Positions 47,965 to 57,034 of a stretch of DNA of 64,000 bases are shown here, piece after piece. The stretch is taken from positions 1-64,000 of the forward strand of contig JALHNJ010000004.1 of NCBI GenBank assembly GCA_022843585.1, given 5' to 3'. Source of the DNA: Chitinophagaceae bacterium (GTDB lineage Bacteria; Bacteroidota; Bacteroidia; Chitinophagales; Chitinophagaceae). Every line of letters begins with the position of its first letter. Position 1 is the first letter of the stretch. Position numbers and translations under genes: made by a program. The notes beneath the pieces are model-generated. The model did no database searches and had not been told where the DNA came from. It saw nothing but the letters and a program-made list of their open reading frames with translations.

Positions 47965-49173
47965 ATGAAAACAAGGTGCTACATATTATCCCTGTTGCTT
48001 TTTATAAGCTTTTTGCCAAAAACATCTTTTGGTCAAAACAACTATTCTACTATTTCCTTTGATTTTTTTGGAGACCCGGTTAGTTTAACCTTTGACAAAT
48101 CCAATGAAATAAGCTTTGGTGAAATTCTTACCCAACAAACATTGCAGTCTTTCCAAAAAAAGATTGCTGCCGGCAATTCCGATCTATTTATAAAAGAATT
48201 GCTGGATTATAAAAAACAATACCAGCTAGACGACTGGCTCTATTACCAGCTGATCCGGAAAACAGCACAACATATTAGTCCTAAAACGGAGAACTATTAT
48301 CGCTACACCTTATACAAGTGGTACCTGCTTACCAAATCCGGTTATGATGCCACGATAAAAACGAATGGAGAAAAAATGCTTTTTTATGTACACACAGAAG
48401 AGAGCATCTACAACATACCCTCTTATATTAAAAATGGCAAACAATATGTTTGTCTTAATTATCATGATTATGGAGGCTATATTGATTTTGAAAAAGAAAA
48501 ATTTATTGAAGTTGAACTTCCTGTAATCGGAGCAGAGAAAGGGTTCTCCTATAAAATAACACGGTTGCCGGAATTTAGTCCGGGTGATTATGAGGATAGA
48601 AAACTACAGTTCAATTATAAAGAAACCGATTACCAGTTTAAAGTAAAACTAAACCCCCAGATAAAAACAATTTTTGCAAATTACCCGGTGGTGGATTATG
48701 AGTCTTATTTTAATATTCCATTAAGTAAAGCAACACATGAATCCCTAATTCCTTTATTGAAAAAAAATGTGAAAGGGATGAATACAAAAAACGGTGTTGA
48801 CTATCTTATGCGTTTTACCCGTTATGCTTTCTTGTTTGAAAAAGACTCAGAAGTGTATGGAAAAGAAAAAAGATTATCACCTGAACAAACATTATTGTAC
48901 GAACAAAGCGACTGTGAAGACAGGGCTGCGTTGTTCTTTTCGTTAGTGAAAGAGATTTATAACCTGCCCATGATTGTGCTGGCCTATCCTGATCATGTAA
49001 CAATAGCTGTAAAGTTCAACAGACCAGTTGGCACACCAATACTATATAATGGAGATAAATATTCCGTTTGCGAACCTACCCCTCAAAAACAAGACCTTGC
49101 TGTAGGTCAGCTATCCCGTAATCTTAAAAAAGAGCCGTATGAAATTGTTTACGCCTACTCCCCATCCCATTAG
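47965..49173 (+). CDS. Secreted transglutaminase-like (papain-fold) hypothetical protein
   Basis: EQSDCEDRAALFFSLVKEI...AYPDHVTIAVKF (Cys/His pattern); signal peptide. Confidence 0.6.
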   Translation: MKTRCYILSLLLFISFLPKTSFGQNNYSTISFDFFGDPVSLTFDKSNEISFGEILTQQTLQSFQKKIAAGNSDLFIKELLDYKKQYQLDDWLYYQLIRKTAQHISPKTENYYRYTLYKWYLLTKSGYDATIKTNGEKMLFYVHTEESIYNIPSYIKNGKQYVCLNYHDYGGYIDFEKEKFIEVELPVIGAEKGFSYKITRLPEFSPGDYEDRKLQFNYKETDYQFKVKLNPQIKTIFANYPVVDYESYFNIPLSKATHESLIPLLKKNVKGMNTKNGVDYLMRFTRYAFLFEKDSEVYGKEKRLSPEQTLLYEQSDCEDRAALFFSLVKEIYNLPMIVLAYPDHVTIAVKFNRPVGTPILYNGDKYSVCEPTPQKQDLAVGQLSRNLKKEPYEIVYAYSPSH

Positions 49174-49180
49174 TAATTAA

Positions 49181-49618
49181 TTACTCTTTTCTTCCGGGCA
49201 ACACGGTCACATCTTTTTCCAGCCTCTCTAATAACTTCTTTGTATCATCACTCATAGCGGTAAAATATTTTTCCCCCGTTTTAATAAAAGAAAGTGTCAT
49301 ACATTCTTTATTGCGGGAAAAATAAATGGTTTCTACAGCTCCGGCCTTGCCATAAAAGTAAATCTTGCCTTGTGTAACGCAACTATCCTTTGCCTCAACA
49401 ACTTTCCCATTTACATCGGTTGCAACAACGGGTAAAGGATTCTTTACAACCACTTTTGTCATATTAAAGAAACGTGGGTCACCGGGTGTATGATAGTACA
49501 TTACTACTGCACTGTCACTTTCTGACAGCGTAGGCAGCATCTTTATCTTCACTGTTTTATTTGTACAACCAATAACAAACAAACTGCAACAACAAACAAA
49601 CAGGCTAACTATTTTCAT
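49181..49618 (-). CDS. Hypothetical lipoprotein
   Basis: MKIVSLFVCCCSLFVIGC lipobox. Confidence 0.6.
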   Translation of the reverse strand: MKIVSLFVCCCSLFVIGCTNKTVKIKMLPTLSESDSAVVMYYHTPGDPRFFNMTKVVVKNPLPVVATDVNGKVVEAKDSCVTQGKIYFYGKAGAVETIYFSRNKECMTLSFIKTGEKYFTAMSDDTKKLLERLEKDVTVLPGRKE

Positions 49619-49647
49619 AGACAATTCTTTTAGCACCAAAATTAAAA

Positions 49648-49672
49648 ACGTCCTGAAAATTATTCAGGACGT
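49648..49672 (-). terminator. Intrinsic terminator after the beta-helix lipoprotein gene
   Basis: ACGTCCTGAATAATTTTCAGGACGTTTTTA on minus strand. Confidence 0.75.
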
Positions 49673-49699
49673 ATAAATTTATTTAAATCAACTTATAAA

Positions 49700-51052
49700 T
49701 TAATAAGCAGCATTCTGCGGATCCCAATTGCACCAACCACTTGTCCAGTTAGTAGCTCCAAAAGCACCACGATAAGTAGTACTCGAAAAGAAAGCATTCA
49801 TGCCAGCAAAACTTGAACCAGCTAGTGCAGGAGAACCGGCAGCAGGTAAAAAGTTTGGTGATGTTGAATAAAAAGGACTGGTTAACATTATTGCAGCAGA
49901 TGTTGCATACGTATTACATCCTTCAGCTTCAGCCTTAGTTTGTATTTGTGCATTAGTTGCTAATGCTGCATTAGCTGTTTTATAAGGGAGTGTGGTGGCA
50001 TGTACCATGTTGTTCTTAAACTCTGAAACACCATTGGTATAATAATCATTAAGGGTGTTATCTGATTCCAATGAAAAACCAGCATCCGGGTGTCCCATTA
50101 AAATTGAGTTGCGAAGAATAAACTGTGTTGATCTTCTCCATCTGTTAGAAAAATTGTGGTTTGCTGCTGTACCGGAAGCATCATTTGGACCAACAAATGT
50201 AAAGTTGCTTAATTGTGGTTTTGTACGTGGAGATACTGTTGTACCAGCAGCATCATTATCACACTCAATAGCGTTACCAGCGTCACCAGCATCTACAAAA
50301 TCTGGTTTACGACAAGATACCGCAAATTGTATCTTACCAGTATACCCAAAATCAAAATCAAAATCATCATCGGCCGTAGCAAAAGCTACCAGGTTTTTTG
50401 CATTCACTGTACCACCAAAAAATTCATACGCATCATCATTACCAAATGATACTTGTATATTTTCCAAAATAGTACCAGAACCAACACCACCACAAGTCAA
50501 TCCATTAATTTCAGAACCAGGTTCTGCAGCTATACCTGCATATTCAATACGAACAAAGCGAAGGATACCGCTTTCATCTAACGGATCTGTGCCACCATAT
50601 TGACGGCCAACACCACCTTCAATTGTTGGTGCCGGATCAAGCGGACGATTTGTTGGTGCTTTACCTAATAAAATAATGCCACCCCAATCACCCGGAGCTC
50701 TTGAACCAACAGGCTTACCACTTGTAAACACAATTGGGCTTGCAGCTGTACCCGATGCTACGATTTTAGCTCCTCTTTCAATAATCAAAGCTCCCTTTTC
50801 TGTTATATCACTTTGGATTACAGAACCTGCTTCAAATGTAACAGTAGCACCATCAGTAACATAAACATAACCTTTTAATATCCATTTACCTTTAGCATAA
50901 AATTTACTGGAAGAGATTACGCCACTAATAATATTACTGGTAGGGTCAGGGGGTGCTATAACAGCACCACCTTCATCAAAATTCACTTTTACACAAGAAG
51001 TGAAGCTGAAGGTTGTAGCGAGTATCAGCGTTCCCAAAAAAAACTTTTTCAT
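49700..51052 (-). CDS. Right-handed beta-helix-like surface lipoprotein
   Basis: Lipobox TFSFTSCVK; GYVYVTDGATVTFEAGSVIQSD...ALIIERGAKIVASGTAASPIVFTSG repeats. Confidence 0.7.
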   Translation of the reverse strand: MKKFFLGTLILATTFSFTSCVKVNFDEGGAVIAPPDPTSNIISGVISSSKFYAKGKWILKGYVYVTDGATVTFEAGSVIQSDITEKGALIIERGAKIVASGTAASPIVFTSGKPVGSRAPGDWGGIILLGKAPTNRPLDPAPTIEGGVGRQYGGTDPLDESGILRFVRIEYAGIAAEPGSEINGLTCGGVGSGTILENIQVSFGNDDAYEFFGGTVNAKNLVAFATADDDFDFDFGYTGKIQFAVSCRKPDFVDAGDAGNAIECDNDAAGTTVSPRTKPQLSNFTFVGPNDASGTAANHNFSNRWRRSTQFILRNSILMGHPDAGFSLESDNTLNDYYTNGVSEFKNNMVHATTLPYKTANAALATNAQIQTKAEAEGCNTYATSAAIMLTSPFYSTSPNFLPAAGSPALAGSSFAGMNAFFSSTTYRGAFGATNWTSGWCNWDPQNAAY

Positions 51053-51103
51053 ATCAATTTTTGTTTTTGTTGTTTTTAATTTTATAGTCAGTTGTTGTGG
51101 TAA

Positions 51104-53902
51104 TTATTTTTTACCGATGTTGAAATCGTAAGTAAATCCAATAGTGATCGTAGAGCCTGGTGTAAATGAATTGAATAACCTGTCGCTACCTTTACTGAAT
51201 GCTTTTTTACTATCCACATTCTCATAGAAGTAATAAGGATTGTTCAAAATATCGGCCCAGGTAAGTTTTACTTCACCCCTGCTTTTCATTACTTTTTTCG
51301 CTAATTGAAAATCGACCTGGTCACGGGGTCTCTCATAGATGTCCGGAAAATCGAGGTTACCAACTAATGAAAGTCGCTGACCGATTCTGTTATATAATAA
51401 CGAACCGCTCCATTCACCTTGCTTGCTGTTGTATTGCAATCCAACGTTGGCCAGGTAGGGTGATTGACCTTGTAATGGACGGTTAACAGAAGTTGCAACA
51501 CCGCCTGCTGTAGTGCCAGATAAAGTAACTTTTGAATAGCTGTAAGTAAGATTGGCAAACACACTAAAATTATCCAGTGATTTAGCAACGAAGTCTAAAT
51601 TTTTTCTTACTTCAAACTCCGCTCCAACAGTATAGGCGTTATCTACATTGCTATAGCCATAATTTCTTCTGTCCAATACACTCGATGGATCAAGACGAAG
51701 TTCAATAGGGTCATCAAAGTATTTGTAAAAACCACCGATAGTAATTGCTTCTCCGCCTTTAGGATAAAACTCATAGCGAACATCACCATTTAAAATAGAA
51801 GTCCTTTTCAAATTCAAGTTTCCGTTTACACCATAATTAGCTTCATAGTCATAAAATGAAAATGGTGCAATTTCTCTGAACTCTGGTCTTGCAACAGTGC
51901 GGCTACCAGATACACGAATGCTATTTTTTAGGTTAGGAGATAAGGTAAAGTTGAAGGATGGCAACAGATCCCATTTTTCTGTATTTACCACTACTCTTTT
52001 AGAAGTAACATCTTTTGTTGTGAGGAATTGTTGAAAGTTCTCAACCCGTAAACCCCACACTAATCTTATTTTTTCGCCAAACTTGCTATCGAACATTCCA
52101 TACATTCCATTAAGTATGGATACACCGAAGTATTTATCCTGGTTGTTTGTAAAATCATTTAATACAAATCCATCATTAGCAATATTAGCTGCCGCAAAAA
52201 TCTGGTTGAAAGGAAGCTCTGCTTTATCACCATCGAACTGTGTTGGAGATGCTGGCTGGTACTGGAATATACGGCTACGGAAATCACGGATACGGATCAA
52301 TGTAGATCCTCCGGTTTTAAAAATCTGTTTGTTATTCTTTATAGTGAACGGAATAGTAAGGCTTCCGTTTGCACCATAGCTAAAATCTTGCAGGTTACTA
52401 TAAAAGCGACGGGTATCATCATCATTATACTCAAATGGACTAGTTGATCCTTTTGAGCGGAAATAAGCTGATGTACGTAAATCTGGTTGTGATTTTCCGT
52501 TATACGCAAAGTTCCCGTTCCATTTTAATTTGATACCACTGGTTGTAAGCTGATGATCACCTTCTAGCTGGCCACTATACAATGAACGTTGATTTAATAC
52601 AGAGGAGCGAAAATTAATTTCCTGTATGCGGTCATCATTAACTCCTGTTCTGATATAATAATTATCTTCAAAAAGCTGGTTAAATAAGTTCTTAAAAGAA
52701 ATTTTATGTCTTCCTTTTACGTAAGAAATATTGGCTATTGCCCCGGTATTTACACTATACTTATTTTGATTATCATTAAGTACTACTATAGCATCTCCAT
52801 CCTGTTCATGCAGCCTTCTTTCCACATTGTATTGCAGCATGCTGTTGCGGTATTGCACGGAAAGAATTGTCCCCAGTACGCCACCATTTTTAAACTTTGT
52901 ACTCTTACCCCAGGTAAGGCTATAGGTTTGTGTAGGAAGTGCTTTGTTGTTTACTTCACTATAAACATCGTTGTTGAGTAATTGGCTCCAGGCAATTTTT
53001 TGTTGCGTGGTTCCACTGCGATATTCTTGTTGTGTTTTCGGAAAATCTGCAGGAAGTTTTCTTGTTTTATCATCAAACCCCAGCCAATCCATTCCGTTTC
53101 TTTCATTACTGGTAAAATCGTTAAACACAGATTGTGTATTAAAGCCAAGAGCAACACTTACAGTTAGTAGATCTCTTGTAGGTACATCTTTGGTATTGAT
53201 TTGTACGAGACCCCCTGCAAACTCACCTGGTAATTCTGGGGTAGCTGTTTTATTAATAATAATATTATCAATAAGTGAAGAAGGAATTACATCAAAAGAA
53301 AATGCTTTTTTATCAGGCTCCGTACTTGGCAACTGTGCATTATTAATAACAGCAGAATTGTAACGATCGCTCAATCCACGAACTACCACAAATTTTCCAT
53401 CCTGGATACTGGCACCACTAACTCTTTTTAAGACTTCACCAGTATTTCTATCTGGCGTACGACGAATAAAATCTGCAGCCAATCCGCTTGATAAAGCTGT
53501 ATTACTTCTTTGAAAAGTAAGTAAAGCAGCAGTGTTCTCCTGTTTCCTTGAAGTTGTTTTAATGACAACGCCTTCAAGGTTTGACTTATCTTCTAAGACA
53601 ATCTCCAGGTAATTTTCCTGGTTCGCAGTCACATCAACATCTGAAATTGATTTAGTTTGATAACCGGTGTTGGAAACAGTAAGTGTGTATTTTTTTCCCG
53701 CCTCCAGCGTAATGTAAAATTTACCTTCAATGTCTGCTAATACCTGCTTGCCAGCACCATCAATGACAATGGTAGCTCCCTGCAATGCTTCGTTCCGGGT
53801 ATTTATTACCTTACCGGAAAGCTTAATTGTTTGTGCCTGTGTTATTGCAAAAAGGCCAATAGAAAGAAGTAAAGTAAAGACGAATCGCAGCCTGAAGTAC
53901 AT
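51104..53902 (-). CDS. TonB-dependent receptor (CarboxypepD_reg-like + plug + barrel)
   Basis: IKLSGKVINTRNEALQGATIVIDG; FIRRTPDRNTGEVLKRVSGASIQDGKFVVVRGLSDRYNSAVINNAQLPSTEPDKK. Confidence 0.93.
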   Translation of the reverse strand: MYFRLRFVFTLLLSIGLFAITQAQTIKLSGKVINTRNEALQGATIVIDGAGKQVLADIEGKFYITLEAGKKYTLTVSNTGYQTKSISDVDVTANQENYLEIVLEDKSNLEGVVIKTTSRKQENTAALLTFQRSNTALSSGLAADFIRRTPDRNTGEVLKRVSGASIQDGKFVVVRGLSDRYNSAVINNAQLPSTEPDKKAFSFDVIPSSLIDNIIINKTATPELPGEFAGGLVQINTKDVPTRDLLTVSVALGFNTQSVFNDFTSNERNGMDWLGFDDKTRKLPADFPKTQQEYRSGTTQQKIAWSQLLNNDVYSEVNNKALPTQTYSLTWGKSTKFKNGGVLGTILSVQYRNSMLQYNVERRLHEQDGDAIVVLNDNQNKYSVNTGAIANISYVKGRHKISFKNLFNQLFEDNYYIRTGVNDDRIQEINFRSSVLNQRSLYSGQLEGDHQLTTSGIKLKWNGNFAYNGKSQPDLRTSAYFRSKGSTSPFEYNDDDTRRFYSNLQDFSYGANGSLTIPFTIKNNKQIFKTGGSTLIRIRDFRSRIFQYQPASPTQFDGDKAELPFNQIFAAANIANDGFVLNDFTNNQDKYFGVSILNGMYGMFDSKFGEKIRLVWGLRVENFQQFLTTKDVTSKRVVVNTEKWDLLPSFNFTLSPNLKNSIRVSGSRTVARPEFREIAPFSFYDYEANYGVNGNLNLKRTSILNGDVRYEFYPKGGEAITIGGFYKYFDDPIELRLDPSSVLDRRNYGYSNVDNAYTVGAEFEVRKNLDFVAKSLDNFSVFANLTYSYSKVTLSGTTAGGVATSVNRPLQGQSPYLANVGLQYNSKQGEWSGSLLYNRIGQRLSLVGNLDFPDIYERPRDQVDFQLAKKVMKSRGEVKLTWADILNNPYYFYENVDSKKAFSKGSDRLFNSFTPGSTITIGFTYDFNIGKK

Positions 53903-53935
53903 ACCTGTTTATTTCCGGCAAAGGTGTGCCGGAGA

Positions 53936-54001
53936 GGTTACCGCCATGTTACCCCCAGGTTAAGCAATTATAACCTCAATGTTACCGGAATGTTAAGCAA
54001 C
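53936..54001 (-). promoter_or_regulatory. Six 11-bp-phased direct repeats (Pho-box-like array)
   Basis: + strand: GGTTACCGCCA TGTTACCCCCA GGTTAAGCAAT TATAACCTCAA TGTTACCGGAA TGTTAAGCAAC. Confidence 0.65.
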
Positions 54002-54057
54002 GCTATAAAGCGTCTAATCAGGAACTAAGAGAAAATTTTTAGTTTACTAAATTTATT

Positions 54058-54073
54058 ATCGTAATATTGCGAT
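54058..54073. promoter_or_regulatory. Putative ArsR operator 1
   Basis: ATCGTAATATTGCGAT, 7/8 dyad, 4 nt before the arsR ATG. Confidence 0.65.
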
Positions 54074-54077
54074 TGAT

Positions 54078-54407
54078 ATGGGAGCAACAAAAACATTGGA
54101 ATTTAGTATAAAGGAAAACAGACTGGCCAAATATGCCAAAGCATTGGCACACCCGGCCCGGGTCTCTATTTTACAGTTACTCGCCAGCAAACAAACCTGC
54201 GTATGTGGTGATATCGTGAATGAACTCCCTCTATCACAAAGCACCGTTTCACAACATTTAAAAGAATTGAAAGAAGCAGGTTTAATAAAAGGTACTATTG
54301 AGGGTACCACTGTTTGTTATTGTATTGATGAAAAAGAATGGAAAGCTGCGCAGGCATGGCTTAACCAATTATTTGACAGCTATAAAGGATGCGCTGAATC
54401 TTGTTGA
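54078..54407 (+). CDS. arsR: ArsR-family metalloregulator
   Basis: [52 protein letters not shown] (CxC site). Confidence 0.93.
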   Translation: MGATKTLEFSIKENRLAKYAKALAHPARVSILQLLASKQTCVCGDIVNELPLSQSTVSQHLKELKEAGLIKGTIEGTTVCYCIDEKEWKAAQAWLNQLFDSYKGCAESC

Positions 54408-54425
54408 TTTTTTTTGCCGTAAACT

Positions 54426-54441
54426 ATCGGCATATTACGAT
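54426..54441. promoter_or_regulatory. Putative ArsR operator 2
   Basis: ATCGGCATATTACGAT; reverse complement matches operator 1 at 14/16 positions. Confidence 0.6.
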
Positions 54442-54461
54442 AAATTAAAAATTGAAATAAA

Positions 54462-54926
54462 ATGAAATTATCCGACGTTAAAAAAAGTCTTAGTACAGCC
54501 AGCTCTGTAAATTTTCAGTTGCCAGATGGCTCATTTGTACCCGAACATTTTCATGTTACTGAAATTGGGTTAGTGACAAAACATTTTATTGATTGTGGCG
54601 GCACCGTTCGCACAGAAAAAATGGCCAATTTCCAATTGTGGGATGCCAACGATTTTGAACATCGTTTAAAACCCAAAAAATTATTGGACATTATTGCTTT
54701 GTCTGAAAAAATTCTTTTGTTGGAAGACCTCGACATAGAAGTAGAATTCCAGGGAGAGACAATTGGAAAATATGGATTGGATTTTAACGGTAAAGATTTT
54801 GTGCTTTTATCTACGCAAACAAATTGTTTGGCTAAAGACAAATGCGGTATCCCTGCTGATAAATTAAAAACAAACTTGGCTGGGGTAGCTGCTTCTACCT
54901 GCACACCTGGGGGCGGATGTTGCTAA
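54462..54926 (+). CDS. DUF6428-like protein of ars clusters, Cys-rich C-terminus
   Basis: FVPEHFHVTEIGLVTKHFIDCGGTVR...CTPGGGCC; position between arsR and ACR3. Confidence 0.8.
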   Translation: MKLSDVKKSLSTASSVNFQLPDGSFVPEHFHVTEIGLVTKHFIDCGGTVRTEKMANFQLWDANDFEHRLKPKKLLDIIALSEKILLLEDLDIEVEFQGETIGKYGLDFNGKDFVLLSTQTNCLAKDKCGIPADKLKTNLAGVAASTCTPGGGCC

Positions 54927-54951
54927 CTATAACTTAAACTGAATTAGAAAT

Positions 54952-56022
54952 ATGTCAGCCAACAACTGTGCTCCCGTAGTTGAAAGAAAAAAGTTGAGTT
55001 TCTTAGACAGATATTTAACTCTCTGGATTTTTCTAGCCATGGCAATTGGTATTGCGATTGGTTATTTTCTTCCGAACTCGTCAACTTTTATCAATTCTTT
55101 TTCTTCCGGCACTACCAATATCCCTTTAGCAATTGGTTTGATATTGATGATGTACCCGCCTTTTACTAAAGTGAAGTATAATAAACTGAAAGAAGTGTTT
55201 AAAAACACGAAGGTGCTTGGTATTTCCCTATTGCTGAACTGGATAATTGGCCCGGTACTTATGTTTGTGCTCGCCATTACTTTTTTACAGGGCTATCCCG
55301 AATATATGGTGGGGCTTATTCTTATTGGATTGGCAAGATGCATTGCTATGGTTATTGTGTGGAATGAGTTGGCCGGAGGTAGCAGGGAATATGCGGCAGG
55401 TTTAGTTGCATTGAACAGTATCTTCCAGGTATTGCTGTATAGTGTGTATGCTTATGTATTTGTTACAGTTTTACCACCTTTGTTTGGTATTGAAGGAGCA
55501 GCAGTAAACATCTCAATCGGTCAAATAGCAGAGAGTGTTGCGATATATCTGGGCATTCCTTTTCTGGCAGGCTTCTTAACCAGATATTTTTTATTAAAAT
55601 GGAAAGGAGAAGAATGGTATCAAAATAAATTTATTCCTTTTGTTTCACCCATCACTCTTATTGCATTGCTTTTTACCATTGTTATTATGTTCAGTCTGAA
55701 AGGCGAACTGATAGTACAGATACCGCTTGATGTGGTAAGAATTGCCATACCGTTAGTTATCTATTTTGCCATCATGTTCATAATAAGTTTTTTTATTGGC
55801 AAAAAAATGGGAGCCGATTATTCAACGAATGCATCAATTGCATTTACTGCAGCGGGCAACAATTTTGAATTAGCCATTGCTGTTGCTATTGGTCTATTTG
55901 GTATCAATAGCGGACAAGCTTTTGCCGGCGTTATCGGCCCATTGGTAGAAGTGCCGGCTTTGATAGGATTAGTAAATGTTGCCTTTTGGTTCAAGAGAAA
56001 ATATTATCCAGCATTAAAATAA
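54952..56022 (+). CDS. ACR3-family arsenite efflux permease
   Basis: [65 protein letters not shown]. Confidence 0.96.
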   Translation: MSANNCAPVVERKKLSFLDRYLTLWIFLAMAIGIAIGYFLPNSSTFINSFSSGTTNIPLAIGLILMMYPPFTKVKYNKLKEVFKNTKVLGISLLLNWIIGPVLMFVLAITFLQGYPEYMVGLILIGLARCIAMVIVWNELAGGSREYAAGLVALNSIFQVLLYSVYAYVFVTVLPPLFGIEGAAVNISIGQIAESVAIYLGIPFLAGFLTRYFLLKWKGEEWYQNKFIPFVSPITLIALLFTIVIMFSLKGELIVQIPLDVVRIAIPLVIYFAIMFIISFFIGKKMGADYSTNASIAFTAAGNNFELAIAVAIGLFGINSGQAFAGVIGPLVEVPALIGLVNVAFWFKRKYYPALK

Positions 56023-56027
56023 AATTT

Positions 56028-56252
56028 ATGGAAAAGCAAATGACCTATATAAGCTACGTTATTCAAACAGAAAATGGACCTGTATTCGATCATGAAAAGT
56101 TTCATTTAGAACACACTTTGAGTGCCGCAACTTTTCATGATGTTACAAAAAATGAAATAGTAAAATGGGCTGACCGGAAATCAAAAGAGTTGCCAAAAGG
56201 TCAACGCCTGACGGTACTTAATTTTTTCACTTTTGAAAATGAAATTAAATGA
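56028..56252 (+). CDS. Small hypothetical protein, 74 aa
   Basis: ATG at 56028 just after the ACR3 stop; ATGA overlap with the next gene. Confidence 0.65.
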   Translation: MEKQMTYISYVIQTENGPVFDHEKFHLEHTLSAATFHDVTKNEIVKWADRKSKELPKGQRLTVLNFFTFENEIK

Positions 56253-57022
56253 AAATTGCTTTATTCTCCGACATCCACGCCAACCTTCCTGCATTGGAGG
56301 CTTGTTTTAAAAGTATAGATGAACAAAAACCGGATGCTGTTTATTGTCTGGGCGATTTAGTAGGTTATAATATCTGGCCTAATGAAGTAGTGAATGAAAT
56401 AAGAAAAAGAGGCATACCAACTATTGCCGGAAATTATGATCAGGGCATCGGACTTATGAGTGATGAATGTGGTTGTGCTTATAAAACAGAACCGGAAAAA
56501 GATATGGGTAAAATATCTATCTCCTATACTAATCATTTGGTAACGCCGGTCGAAAGAAAATATCTCCGCACTCTTCCATCTCATATCAATCTGGAATTTC
56601 AATTGAACCATGATAAGTTTAATTTATTACTGGTACATGGCAGCCCAAGAAAAATTAATGAATACCTTTTTGAAGACCGGGAAGAAAAAAGTACGATTAG
56701 AATATTAGAGCAAGCCAATGCAGATATACTTTGTTTTGGACATACGCACAAACCGTATCACCGTATTTTTAATACTGGTACTGAAGGAAAAGATCATTTC
56801 CGACATGCAATAAATATTGGATCTGTTGGTAAACCTAAAGATGGCGATCCAAGAGGTGGCTATGTTATACTTACGATTAACGATAATACATCAATAAACG
56901 ATAAAGATTCAATTCAGGTTGAGTTTATCCGCTTTGAATATGATGTAGAAAAAGCAGCAAAAGCTGTTGAAGATAGTCCACTACCAAATGAATATGCAGA
57001 GATGTTACGTAAAGGTGTTTAA
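56249..57022 (+). CDS. Metallophosphoesterase family protein
   Basis: MKIALFSDIHANLPALEAC, CLGDLVGYNIWPNE, AGNYDQG, LVHGSPR, CFGHTHKPYHR. Confidence 0.92.
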   Translation: MKIALFSDIHANLPALEACFKSIDEQKPDAVYCLGDLVGYNIWPNEVVNEIRKRGIPTIAGNYDQGIGLMSDECGCAYKTEPEKDMGKISISYTNHLVTPVERKYLRTLPSHINLEFQLNHDKFNLLLVHGSPRKINEYLFEDREEKSTIRILEQANADILCFGHTHKPYHRIFNTGTEGKDHFRHAINIGSVGKPKDGDPRGGYVILTINDNTSINDKDSIQVEFIRFEYDVEKAAKAVEDSPLPNEYAEMLRKGV

Positions 57023-57034
57023 AGACTTTTTATT

